Source: Incurvaria masculella
Taxonomy: Eukaryota; Arthropoda; Insecta; Lepidoptera; Incurvariidae
Direction: 5' to 3'
NCBI GenBank assembly: GCA_946894095.1
Contig: OX335651.1
Span: 1,758,501 to 1,822,500, forward strand
Length of the DNA stretch: 64,000 nucleotides
Below the pieces are notes generated by a model. The model was given only the letters and a program-made list of their open reading frames with translations. It was not told the origin of the DNA and searched no databases. The position numbers were made by a program, and so were the translations under genes. Below are positions 10,976 to 20,372 of the stretch, piece by piece. Within the stretch, counting starts at the first letter, position 1. Each line of letters opens with the position of its first letter.

Positions 10976-11098
10976 TACGTTGCGAATAAACTTATTGTTA
11001 ACGTATGTACCACATTTCAAATGTAAAACTCCATGAAACGAAGGACGACGTCCATACTGCAAATGAGGTGCCATGCCTGGCACTTCCTATTCATCCCT

Positions 11099-11265
11099 TT
11101 TTAGGGTTCCGTACCCAAAGCGTACCAAACGGAACCCTATTACTGAACCTCCGCTGTCCGTCCGTCCGTTTGACACAGGGCTGTATCTCATGAACCGTAA
11201 CAGGTAGGCAGCTGAATTTTTCACAAAATATGTATTTATTTTGCCGCTATAGATATAGAAGTATA
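11099..11265 (-). mobile_element. GGAC-element right half
   Basis: In plus-strand reading: GGGTTCCGTACCCAAAG, CCGTCCGTCCGTTTG, CAGGGCTGTATCTCATGA and TTATTTTGCCGCTATAG. It faces the fragment at 11296-11430, forming an inverted pair of right halves. Confidence 0.8.
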
Positions 11266-11295
11266 GAACAAAAAATAGAAAAATAAAACAATTTA

Positions 11296-11430
11296 TCTAT
11301 TTGTTGTTATAGCGGCAAAATAACTACACACTCTGTGATACAGCCCTGTGGCAGACGGACGGTCGGACGGACAACGGAGGCTTAGTAAAAAGGTTACGTT
11401 GGCACCCTTTGGGTACGGAACCCTAAAAAA
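11296..11430 (+). mobile_element. GGAC-element right half, opposite orientation
   Basis: TTTGTTGTTATAGCGGCAAA, an internally shortened middle, GGACGGTCGGACGGAC, and the terminal GGGTACGGAACCCTAAAAA. Together with 11099-11265 it makes a head-to-head inverted pair separated by about 30 bp. Confidence 0.8.
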
Positions 11431-11954
11431 CATCCCGAACAAGATTGCTCTCGGAATTGCCCGGAGCTAGAAAAACCACTGACAACTGTCAAAGCACCTC
11501 AGTCAGTAAATCGGTTTCCATATATCCGTCTTCCGTCTTCGGTGCACAAATGCAACTCGTAATGAGCCTACAGTGCGCGGTCACAGAGCTGTCACGTGTC
11601 CGGCCGCACGTCCGCACGCGACCGCCATTTTCCATGTAAACCAATTGAAGGTTAAATAATATCCACGGCGCGGTGTTTACACGAAACGGCGTCTGTGACG
11701 GCGGGACGGACGGCGCGCCATGGGGCGACGTCACGCCGCCGCGGAAACTGCGCAGCGGCGGGACGGCGGCGTGCCATAGTCTCTTCGTTTAGCTCTCTCA
11801 TGGCAGAAACAAAACACTTAGGGCCGGTATTTCAATCGTCCCTCTTCCTAGCCTCAGAACAAAATGCTGCATTTGCTGCATTTTAACGCAAACTAAATGG
11901 TAAGCGAAGTTCTATAATGTCCCCAGCAATCTATTTTCAAAGGCCTGTAACACC
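11431..11954. other. CpG-rich patch
   Basis: CpG-rich at about 11575-11785, including a CRE-like CGACGTCACG. The ORFs here are short and opposite in strand. A promoter or untranslated first exon is possible but unproven. Confidence 0.3.
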
Positions 11955-11958
11955 TTAA

Positions 11959-12500
11959 GGTGGCCCAACCCGGCGGCCCTAACTCATTCGCGGGCACGGT
12001 ACAAAACCGTGCTGTTGCGCTCTGGGACCTTCTCTGTTTCAAAGAATAAGACAGGCTCCGTGATGAGGAAGATGCAATATGTCCACAAAAAAGACAATGT
12101 GCATAGTGTATGATTTGGTAAGATTAACGAAAATTTTAATTTCAAAACGACTTATAGCTAAAAGTAAACCACGTCCGCTGTAGTAAAAAATCGAACAAAA
12201 CCCTAATAGATTATAAATCTTGATTAAATAAGCTATGTCTGATGACTAATCTTTTCAAGATGTTCTTACTTTATCATTGCGTAATCCACCTCCAAAGTTA
12301 TTGTATAAAACGCGCGAAAAATGCGAACTTTCGGACCTTATAGCTTAGAAACCAAACACAATTTTACAATGCCAATGGTCATCAGACATCTAGTTCGATC
12401 AAATAAAGCTATTTTGAGCAAAATTTTGGATCTCTGACAAGAAATATGGGCGTGATCTTCTTTCCCCTTTTGTATGGGGAGATGAGCGGGATGGGCCACC
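11959..12500 (+). mobile_element. TTAA element, copy 1
   Basis: It begins GGTGGCCCAACC and ends GATGGGCCACC, with TTAA immediately outside each end (11955-11958, 12501-12504). The 542-bp interior, containing GGGCACGGTACAAAACCG, CTTTCGGACCTTATAGC and CATCAGACATCTAGTTCG, is non-coding. TTAA target sites point to a piggyBac-like or other TTAA-specific non-autonomous element; the superfamily is inference. Confidence 0.75.
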
Positions 12501-12675
12501 TTAAAGCCTCGGCTACCTTATAGTTTTGGTTCGCTTCGCTTAAAGTTGAGGGTAGGAAGAGGGACGATTGAAATACTGGCCCTTAGGAAGTGAACGAGAG
12601 TCAGAGTCGCGTGTCAAAAGCCGTTGTAAGCACGGAAAATACTTGTTTTTATTTCCGCGCTGTATGAAAATTTGC

Positions 12676-13300
12676 GACTTCGTGTGCGAGTCGAATTCGC
12701 ACACGAAGGGTTCCGTACCATCGTACAAAATGAAACATAAAAATCCCGTTTGTTGTATGGGCCCCCCTTTATTGTTAGGGTTCCGTACCCAAAGGGTGAA
12801 AACGGAACCCTATTACTAAGCCTCCGCTGTCCGTCCGTCCGTTCGTCTGTCACAGGGCTGTATTATATAACTAATGTTCACAGATTGTGTATTTATTTTG
12901 TGGGTATAACAACAAATAGATAAAAAAACCGGCCAAGTGCGAGTCGGACTCGCACACGAAGGGTTCCGTACCATCGTACAAAATGAAACATAAAAATCCC
13001 GTTTGTTGTATGGGCCCCCCTTTATTGTTAGGGTTCCGTACCCAAAGGGTGAAAACGGAACCCTATTACTAAGCCTCCGCTGTCCGTCCGTCCGTTCGTC
13101 TGTCACAGGGCTGTATCATATAACTAATGTTCACAGATTGTGTATTTATTTTGTGGGTATAACAACAAATAGATAAAAAAACCGGCCAAGTGCGAGTCGG
13201 ACTCGCACACGAAGGGTTCCGTACCATCAACACCAAAAAAATCACGTTTTTTGTATGGGGCCCCCCTTTATTATTTTTAATTTTTTTATTTTTATTTAAA
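12676..13300 (+). repeat. Tandem array of rearranged GGAC-element halves, 253-bp period
   Basis: Units start at about 12676, 12929 and 13182; the first two are nearly identical and the third is partial. Each unit joins a left GGAC-element end (ACCGGCCAAG, GGGTTCCGTACCATCG, GGGCCCCCCTTTATT) directly to an inverted right half (TAGGGTTCCGTACCCAAAGG, GTCCGTCCGTCCG, CAGGGCTGTAT, CAACAAATAGAT). The junctions are identical between units, so the rearrangement came first and the tandem duplication later. Confidence 0.85.
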
Positions 13301-13389
13301 GAAAGAAAGTTCATTCATTGGTCCTCAAGTCCGGACGACCAGAAAATCAGGCAGTCCCCAAACGTTGTATTTTATAATAGTAAGTGATT

Positions 13390-13932
13390 TATGGGCCCCA
13401 TCCCGCTCATCTCCCCATACAAAAGGGGAAAGAAGATCACGCCCATATTTCTTACTCTTGCTCAAAATGTTGCTCAAAATAGCTTTATTTGATCGAACTA
13501 GATGTCTGATGACCATTGGCATTGTATAATTGTGTTTGGTTTCTAAGTTATCAGGTCCGAAAGTTCGCATTTTTCGAGCGTTTTATACAATAACTTTGGA
13601 GGTGTATTACGCTATGATAAAGTAAGAACATCTTAAAAAGATTAGTCATCAGACATAGCTTATTTAATCAAGATTTATAATATATTTGGTTTTTGTTCGA
13701 TTTTTTACTACAGCGGTCGTGGTTTACTTTTAGCTATAAGTCGTTTTGAAATTAAAATTTTCGTAAATCTTACCAAATCATACACTATGCACGTTGTCTT
13801 TTTTGTGGACATGTTGCATCTTCCTCATCACGGAGTCTGTCTTATTCTTTGAAACAGAGAAGGTCCCAGAGCGCAACAGCACGGTTTTGTACCGTGCTCG
13901 CGAATGAGTTAGGCCCGCCGGGTTGGGCCACC
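13390..13932 (-). mobile_element. TTAA element, copy 2 (inverted)
   Basis: It is the reverse complement of copy 1 at roughly 95 percent identity by eye. It ends GGTTGGGCCACC with TTAA at 13933-13936. The left terminus is altered (ATGGGCCCCATCC). With copy 1 it encloses the tandem GGAC array. Confidence 0.75.
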
Positions 13933-13936
13933 TTAA

Positions 13937-14560
13937 GATATGTTTTTATTCATGACGGTAACCAACCAACATCAACTTTGTTTAGCCATGTTAATATTAT
14001 ACGGTCCATCCAGTATTTAGCCTGCCATAAAACACTAAAGAGAACACTCATCCAAGACCCAGGTGTCTTCACATAGTAGCAGTGATTGAGGCTATTAATA
14101 ATATGAACAACGCCGACGACGCGTCGCGTCTCGACGCTGTCGTAGGTAGGTGGCAAAATGTTGGCGTTTATATAATGGCTAGCACAAGCCTATAATAAGC
14201 ATCAAACAAATAAATACTTCGAAAGCTTTGAAATGTCTTAGACAACGTGTTAAGAAAAACACAAAGAAACACAAATTAATATAAGTTTGGAATTAGTTAA
14301 AACATCATAAATAAAAGTTACGAAATAATACTATGATATAAACGTATTAATGTAATTTGAACATTTAAATAAAAACTTATTCGAAGAGAGCCAAACCTCA
14401 AGTGGTACCTAACAATTTGGCTGAATTTTTCGCCCTTCTGAATTTCTAAGCTTATCCGCTCAACGAAATAAACACATATGACCGAGGTATAGGACATTTT
14501 ATTAGTAGACCGCCTGCGCTGTGAGCCGACCGCGACATGCTGAAACATGATCCAGCAAGC
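13937..14560. other. Unassigned stretch
   Basis: AT-rich, with a short CpG-rich patch near 14110-14140. No gene or repeat is recognised. Confidence 0.35.
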
Positions 14561-14609
14561 GCGCATATAACACTATTTAAGATTTGACCTTAAATAGCGT
14601 TATATGCGC
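14561..14609. repeat. Inverted repeat, 21-bp arms
   Basis: GCGCATATAACACTATTTAA (from 14561) and TTAAATAGCGTTATATGCGC (to 14609) pair with one mismatch around a 7-nt loop. Confidence 0.75.
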
Positions 14610-14663
14610 AAAATTTCTCAAAATTTGGATATTTTTGGTGAATTCTTGACATAATTTTCTCTA

Positions 14664-14830
14664 AGGCCCGATTGCACGAAGAGACGGCCGATTTAATTAA
14701 AGCCAATGTTCAAACACGTCACTTTTAGTGAACCTCATGGAGTTCCATCCATACTGTCCATACAAAGTGACGAATTTAATCATACGTTGACGTTGATTTT
14801 GATTTTTTGTCCTTTCGTGCACTCAGCCCT
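14664..14830. mobile_element. Small MITE
   Basis: The ends AGGCCCGATTGCACGAA (14664) and TTCGTGCACTCAGCCCT (to 14830) are inverted repeats with about three mismatches. The 167-bp interior is non-coding. Confidence 0.55.
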
Positions 14831-15039
14831 AAGACCGAACGTTTCTTGACATTATTTTTGGTTTTATTTTAACATAATCTTATCTTATCTATTAGAGATT
14901 TTACTGCTGCAGGTACATTTAAGATCACCTGAATATTTAAAGCAGTACCCGCTACAATATCTACAACCAATTAAGAGGCGCCCTGATTCCTTGCGTTGCG
15001 AGGATTTCAACAAGGATCCGAAACATCCATTGGAGTAAC

Positions 15040-15216
15040 CGTGTTCTACACTGGCGGCCGTGGACAGGAAAACGGAGTGTGGGAAGACCACCCGCCAGGT
15101 GGGACGACGACATCAAGTGCATCGGCGGAAAGCAGTGGTTCCGTACCGCTGAGAGCCGGGAGGACTGGAGATAAATTGGAGAGGCGTATGTCCAGCAGTG
15201 GACGCAAACACGCTGA
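15040..15216 (+). pseudogene. RTE-clade LINE C-terminal fragment
   Basis: The frame reads RVLHWRPWTGKRSVGRPPAR, then WDDDIKCIGG, an in-frame TAA at 15172-15174, then IGEAYVQQWTQTR and a stop at 15214-15216. The GRPxxRWxDDI block and the EAYVQQWT ending are typical of RTE retrotransposon proteins. The internal stop makes it non-functional. A CTGA repeat follows at 15212-15230, as expected for an RTE tail. Confidence 0.85.
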
Positions 15217-15230
15217 CTGACTGACTGACC

Positions 15231-16052
15231 GAAACATCAAACCGCTCCATTCATGACGGCAAAAAATCGATTCGATTCCCGAATTTAGTGCAAAAGATGA
15301 AACGTCTGATCCCACAATCGCGCCGCGACACTATAAGTACTCTGTTGTCACAATGTGCGCACGGCAGCTGCGTCGCTCGGTGGCTGAGCAGCCGTGACCG
15401 ACGCGACGGCCATTTTTATTGAATGTGGGAAATCTGTCGCCGTGACATCACGGCATTGTCTCCGTCTCTCCAGGCGCCGTGTCGTCAGCGCCGGAGGCAG
15501 ATCTCGGCCGATTTCTATCATTCACGGGGCGCGTGTATCTTGACATGAGGTGACATTGGAAACATCATGTTATTGCGAGATAATTCTTGACCTTGAATAC
15601 CCTGAGCTATCCCATAATTTAAGGACCCTCAAACTTCTAAGTTAAGTGTATAGTCTCCCCATGCGTTCTATCGTCTCTAAATTGGAAAATTATCTTAGGA
15701 TCTGCATAACACTATCCCTCCATCCAATATCTACAGGCAGGGAATGGAACCCATTCTAATGTTCCACGAAATATAACCATCCGATCTTATAGATTATTTA
15801 TGCGTTATCATTTTGAAATTCCACAAGAGGTTCATGACTACAAAAAGGTTAAGTAACCCTGCTGTAGAGGAAGCGAAACTAAGCTGTTATAGTACCGTAT
15901 GGCGTTTTGTCATCTCTGCCTACCCCTCCGGGAATGCGTCATGATACAGTACTCTCTGTATCTGCAAATATTCATTGCCTGATATTATATATAACCAAAT
16001 ATTAAGTAAATTGGAACAGTGTTTTGATATCACGTTGTTCGTCATGTTTCAC
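15231..16052. other. CpG-rich patch and unassigned DNA
   Basis: CpG-rich at about 15305-15540. The remainder is AT-rich and includes GCATAACACTATCCCTCCAT near 15706, a phrase that recurs with changes near 27003. No gene is recognised. Confidence 0.35.
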
Positions 16053-16573
16053 AGAAGCCCGATTCTGCTATTTGTCCAATTTCAAACCATTCCGTATTAG
16101 TTATGTTTTCGTCAAACGTAACACGATAAGTTTCGAGTGCGGTTTCCAAAAATCGGTATTCAGCTAATTCACACACGCTTTTTATTATTGTCTATTGAGT
16201 GGTTCGTCTTGCGCGCCGCCACAGGGTAAAAAATAACCTGTCACGATTTTGACAGTTATTTTCTCACTCAAATATGACATACGAAAAGAAAGAGACAGCG
16301 ATATGCCAACGTAATGTAGAAAAGTGATATTCGAAGTTCGGCGATGCTATGCTCCGAATTTGACAAATACAATTCTCAAAACCGCAAGTTTTCGGCAAAA
16401 CACACGGGCCCTCGAGAACATAAGCGCGCGTTACGAGTTTGCGAACAAAACACAAACACAACGCATGCGTTTTGCAAACTGCGCTAGTAGAATACCATTT
16501 CGCGCGAAACATGCGGTTTTAAGAAAACACAAACATAACGCGCGCAGTTATCAATTAGCAGAATAAGGCTTCA
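16053..16573 (+). mobile_element. TIR-520 element, copy 1
   Basis: The left end is AGAAGCCCGATTCTGCTA, and the right end TAGCAGAATAAGGCTTC is its imperfect inverted repeat. The interior (TTATTTTCTCACTCAAATAT, GAAAGAGACAGCGATATG, CACAAACACAACGCATGCG) matches the reverse complement of 24861-25381. ORFs of 70-110 aa in both copies are shadows of this shared sequence. Confidence 0.75.
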
Positions 16574-16658
16574 GAAGGTGTTCCGAATTCATATGAGTGA
16601 ACTACCAAATTGATCATGCAAAAAAATAGTTTCTGTTTATTTGACAGCCAGAAGACAT

Positions 16659-16903
16659 CTGTATCGCACTTATGCAAAGCGTTGTATCGAAAACGTAAAC
16701 CCGAGCGCAAACGAAACACGGGATTATCAAAGAATCGCGCAAAATTCTTAGCACTGTCAATCAACAAAGATAAGCATTCGCAGTTATTTTCAATCAAGGT
16801 TGCGAGCAGACTGAGCACATGCGAGGCTCATAACAACCTAACTACCTCGCGATGCAATGTGAACTGACCTCTAAAGCGACTGATTACAGATCGAAATGAC
16901 CTG
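16659..16903 (+). repeat. 243-bp direct repeat, left copy
   Basis: It starts CTGTATCGCACTTATGCAAA and ends GATCGAAATGACCTG, and is nearly identical to 17254-17496. The two copies directly flank a TIR-345 element. The interior is non-coding as far as can be seen. Confidence 0.85.
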
Positions 16904-17256
16904 TACCCGAAGTCTCAGTTGCCACCTAAATTAGCGTTACGGCAAACCGATCGACTGGCGTTTTCAAACGTATGGAGAAATTGAAGAGCGCGCGCAGTGT
17001 GCGTTAAGCGAACTAACATTTGCAAGTCCGAGCTTGATTTGACAGCTTACTCAACGTTGCCGTAAAGACGTCGACGTTACCGTTTACGTCGACTCCGCGT
17101 TTTCATACAAATCGGAAGTCCGCGTTCAACTTCGACAGCTTGAAGAAGTAAAACCACAGAATATCTAGTAAAAACTCGTATGGAGTTTGACGTATTTACG
17201 GAGCTTCGAAGTTACGTAAACGCCAATTTACGTGAGAACTGAGACTACCGGCTCTG
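16901..17256 (-). mobile_element. TIR-345 element, copy 1
   Basis: The ends contain CCACCTAAATTAGCGTTACG and CGTAAACGCCAATTTACG; the interior has AGCTTGATTTGACAGCTTAC, ACGTCGACGTTACCG and CTAGTAAAAACTCG. Three further copies lie at 38.4, 54.9 and 60.1 kb. It sits exactly between the two 243-bp direct repeats. Confidence 0.8.
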
Positions 17257-17496
17257 TATCGCACTTGCAAAGCGGTGTATCGAAAACGTAAACCCGAGCG
17301 CAAACGAAACACGGGATCATCAAAGAATCGCGAAAAATTCTTAGCACTGTCAATCAACAAAGATAAGCATTCGCAGTTATTTTCAATCAAGGTTGCGAAC
17401 AGACTGAGCACATGCGAGGCTCATAACAACATAACTACCTCGCGATGCAATGTGAACTGACCTCTAAAGCGACTGATTACAGATCGAAATGACCTG
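17254..17496 (+). repeat. 243-bp direct repeat, right copy
   Basis: Second copy of the repeat at 16659-16903, differing by a few substitutions and small indels. Confidence 0.85.
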
Positions 17497-17618
17497 ATTT
17501 GGTGATTCCAGTTAGTATGAAGATGGAAGTAAAATGAACGGAGCGAGGACGCATTATATATTTTCCTTACTCTTTGTACACAACATATTGTATACATACA
17601 ACAGCTTATACAATTTAA

Positions 17619-17884
17619 GGTGGGCCTTCCCGCTCAACTCCCCATACAAACGTGGAAAGAAAACCATGCGCACATTTCTTGTCGACGATTCAAAATTATC
17701 CTCAAAACAGCTTTATTTAATCGAATTAGATGTTTCATGATGACTATTTGCATCACCTTTCTAAGTTACAGGAGCCTAAAGTTCGAAAATTTTGCGCAGC
17801 ATATGCAACAAATTGGACGTGGATTACTCAACGATAAAACAATAACTAGAGAAGGTTTGTCATCATACTTAGCTTGTTTCATGA
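17619..17884 (-). mobile_element. TTAA element, copy 3 (truncated)
   Basis: TTTAAGGTGGGCCTTCCCGC, CTCCCCATACAAACGTGG, GAATTAGATGTTTCATG and GTGGATTACTCAACG match the minus-strand form of the TTAA element. It breaks off near 17884, where a SINE-A piece begins. Confidence 0.6.
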
Positions 17885-17894
17885 AGGTATATAA

Positions 17895-18145
17895 TTACCC
17901 TTCCCCTACTAGGTGGTAGGGTAATAGGGTAAGCCCACCCGGTTTGGTACCATCATTAGATTAAAATTTGGACAAAGCGGCAATGAAAAATTCTCCATAT
18001 TTTCTATCTATATGAGCCGTGCTCATAAAGGGTAGGTCCTGGCAAGGTACCTAATTCTTTTGAGAATGCGGTGCGTTGAGCTACCACCATTACGATGAGT
18101 TTGGTATTATTCATCAATGTCGATTTGCATAAAAACAATCTGTTT
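17895..18145 (+). mobile_element. SINE-A, truncated at its 5' end and divergent
   Basis: TAGGTGGTAGGG, CCCACCCGGTTTGGTACC, CGGCAATGAAAAATT, GAGCCGTGCTCATAAAGGG and GGTCCTGGCAAGGTACC match the shared body. The head is absent and the tail is degraded. Confidence 0.65.
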
Positions 18146-18696
18146 TCGAGGTTAGTTAATCTTTATCCTTAATTTTTAAAATGTTATGATGTGTTATGTA
18201 AATATTTTCGCCCATACATACCTGACGTCTTAAAAGAACTTGTTTTGTCAAGAATTACGGGCAGACATGCGTATTAATTTCTGAAACATACCTCACATTG
18301 CACTAGTAAATATGTGCACAGGTGTTAATGTTGTAGCAGTCTGAAAAAAAAAATCTGTTTTTCTTTGATAACACCTTACATAACCACAGAAAATAAATAA
18401 GTGTTGATGTCAGAGAGTCATGTGGGCCCTCCACATTGTAGAATAATAAAAATAATATTAATTAAATCCTCCCACCCCCCCTCCTCAGCCGTCTTTAGGG
18501 GCACTGCAAAAAGCATAGGCACCAATAGGATAAGTCCCGCACGACTAAATTTCAAAAAGATTTAAAATCTTAAGTACTGGAGGAAATACAGGCACAAATA
18601 TTTGTTTAAATAAAGGATTAACATTAAACTAGAGAACGTATTTGTATCAATACCTATTGCTCACTGAAATGCTTGCATAATATTAGAGATTTGTCA
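18146..18696. other. Unassigned stretch
   Basis: AT-rich DNA with a C-rich run near 18472-18485. No gene or known repeat is seen. Confidence 0.35.
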
Positions 18697-19078
18697 GTTT
18701 CGGTAGCCCAGTGGCGCGACGCCTTGCGATTCGATAATCTGGGTGAAGCACCTCGAGCGCGGTTGGGTTCTGGATGGGTGACCATTTTCAGCAGTTGAGG
18801 CTGGCCATGGTTCGGATTCCACGCAAAACTGTAGGTCTCCTTCCTTGCTTAATAGGTGGTAGGGTTTATCCCGCCCGGGTTGTATCGCATTGAACGAACG
18901 ATGGTCGAAGCTGCAATGAAAATTGTCTGTGTTTTCCGTCCAGTTCAATGTAGCCGAGCAATATAAGGAAGGTCCTGGCATGGCACCAAGTTTCCATGTG
19001 GTGTGTTAGGCTAGTATCTGTTTGGTCAGTTTGGTAATAGCCGTCCATGTCCAATTACATGCGTTACATAAAAAATAT
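18697..19078 (+). mobile_element. SINE-A, tRNA/5S chimeric head (derived subtype)
   Basis: The head has an A-box-like TAGCCCAGTGGCGCG, then a 5S-like GAGCGCGGTTGGGTTC and TGGATGGGTGACC (the 5S box C core), then TGGTTCGGATTCCACG. The shared body and tail (TAATAGCCGTCCATGTCC) follow, ending near an A-rich stretch. Confidence 0.85.
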
Positions 19079-19235
19079 ATGACTTATATATAAATATAAT
19101 TATTATAGACTACATACAAACTAGAACATATTTGTAAACACACGATTCGAACTATTAATAAGGAAACATACGTTTTTATTTTGCTTTTTGCTAACAAGAA
19201 ATTTGAGTTATTTATGCGAAAATGCAACAAGCATG

Positions 19236-19395
19236 GCCTTTTTAGAGTTCCGTACCCAAAGGGTGTCTGCCTACAGGACCCTATTATTAAGCCCCCGCTC
19301 TTATCTGTCTGGTCAGTCTGTCAGCAAGAAGCATCTCATGAATAGTAAAAGGTAGACGCTTGACATTTTCAAAGTGTGTATATTTCCATCGCCAA
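19236..19395 (-). mobile_element. GGAC-element right half, degraded
   Basis: In plus-strand reading: GAGTTCCGTACCCAAAGGGT, TATTATTAAGCCCCCGCTC, CATCTCATGAATAGTAAAAG. The microsatellite is eroded. Confidence 0.7.
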
Positions 19396-19539
19396 CTGAA
19401 ACAAAAAACCAGGCAAGTGCGTGTCGGACTCGCCCACGAAGGGTTCCGTACCATCGTACAAATTTACCTCATAAAATAAAGGTTTTTTGTATGGGGGGGC
19501 CCCCTTTAATTTTTATTATTTTATAATTTGTAAATTGTT

Positions 19540-19584
19540 TATACATACAGTATAAACATACAGTATGTTTATACTGTATGTATA
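19540..19584. repeat. Perfect 45-bp palindrome
   Basis: Two 22-bp arms (containing ATACATACAGTATAAACATA and its complement) flank a single unpaired A at 19562. It lies at the 5' junction of the nested CR1 tail, inside the insertion. Confidence 0.9.
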
Positions 19585-19814
19585 TATTTTTATTTTATTT
19601 GCTTTATTATTTTCCTTTCAAATTGCTATTGTGTACCTACCTACAGATATTTTAGATTGTCTCTCCTCATCACCCCAAAGGTTGACTGGAAGAAATCACT
19701 CCTAGTGATAAGTCCGCCTTTGTGCAATTTTGTTGTTGTTTCGAATTGTTTTTGTAATTGTACTTGTTTTCTATTGCACAATAAAGAATTTATTCATTCA
19801 TTCATTCATTCATT
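19575..19814 (+). mobile_element. CR1-like LINE 3' end, nested in GGAC-element
   Basis: CTACCTACAGATATTTTAG, GGTTGACTGGAAGAAATCAC, AAGTCCGCCTTTGTGC and CACAATAAAGAATTTATTC followed by an ATTC repeat match the 3' end of the LINE at 1-2917. It is severely truncated at its 5' end, as expected for target-primed reverse transcription. Confidence 0.85.
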
Positions 19815-20112
19815 TGTGTATATTTGTTGTTGTAGCGTCAAATTTTTATTATTTTATAATTTTACCTATTTGTTGTTGTAGCGTCAAAATAAATACATAA
19901 TCTGTGAAAATTTCAGCTTCCTACCTGTTACGGTTCATGAGATACAGCCCTGTAAAAGACGGACGGACGGACGGACGGACGGACTGACAACGGAGGCTTA
20001 GTAATAGGGATCCTTTTCACCCTTAGGGTACGGAACCCTAAAAAAAACAGAAAAATAAAAATTAAGTGGGCCCTCTACGAGAAGCGTGATTATTTTGGCA
20101 TCGCATATGGCC

Positions 20113-20372
20113 GTTTTTAGGGTTGCGTACCTTAAGGGTGAAAACGGAACCCTGTTACTAAGTCCCCGCTGTCCGTTCGTCCGTCCGTCCGTCTGTCACA
20201 GGGCTGTATCTCATGAACCGTAATAGGTAGGCAGCTGAAATGTTCACAGAGTGTTTATTTATTTTGCCGCTATGACAACAAATAGGTAAAATTACATAAA
20301 AACTAATAAACTTTCTCTTCAAAGTTTACAAGGGCTCGATGCAAAAAACGTGTTTTTTTGTGTTAAATAATT
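20113..20372 (-). mobile_element. GGAC-element, minus strand, left end lost
   Basis: In plus-strand reading: AGGGTTGCGTACCTTAAGGG, CGTCCGTCCGTCCGTCTG, CAGGGCTGTATCTCATGA, TTATTTTGCCGCTATGAC, CAAAAAACGTGTTTTTTTG. The ACCGGCCAAG terminus is missing. Confidence 0.75.

Larger units (their letters stand above)
19399..20043 (+). mobile_element. GGAC-element split by a CR1 3'-end insertion
   Basis: The left half (ACCAGGCAAGTGCGTGTCGG to the CCCCCTTTAAT region) runs to 19529. The right half (TATTTGTTGTTGTAGCGTC, GGACGGACGGACGGACGGAC, GGGTACGGAACCCTAAAAA) resumes at 19841. A perfect 22-bp direct repeat at 19508-19529 and 19841-19862 brackets the interruption. Confidence 0.85.

Noticed and set aside
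11959..12500. Solo LTR of a retrovirus-like element
   Set aside because: The ends are inverted repeats with flanking TTAA, not TG...CA direct-repeat termini, and no primer-binding site or gag/pol is near.
16264..16512. Conserved protein shared with 24958-25170
   Set aside because: The shared peptide comes from an inverted pair of TIR-520 elements; several overlapping frames are equally conserved.
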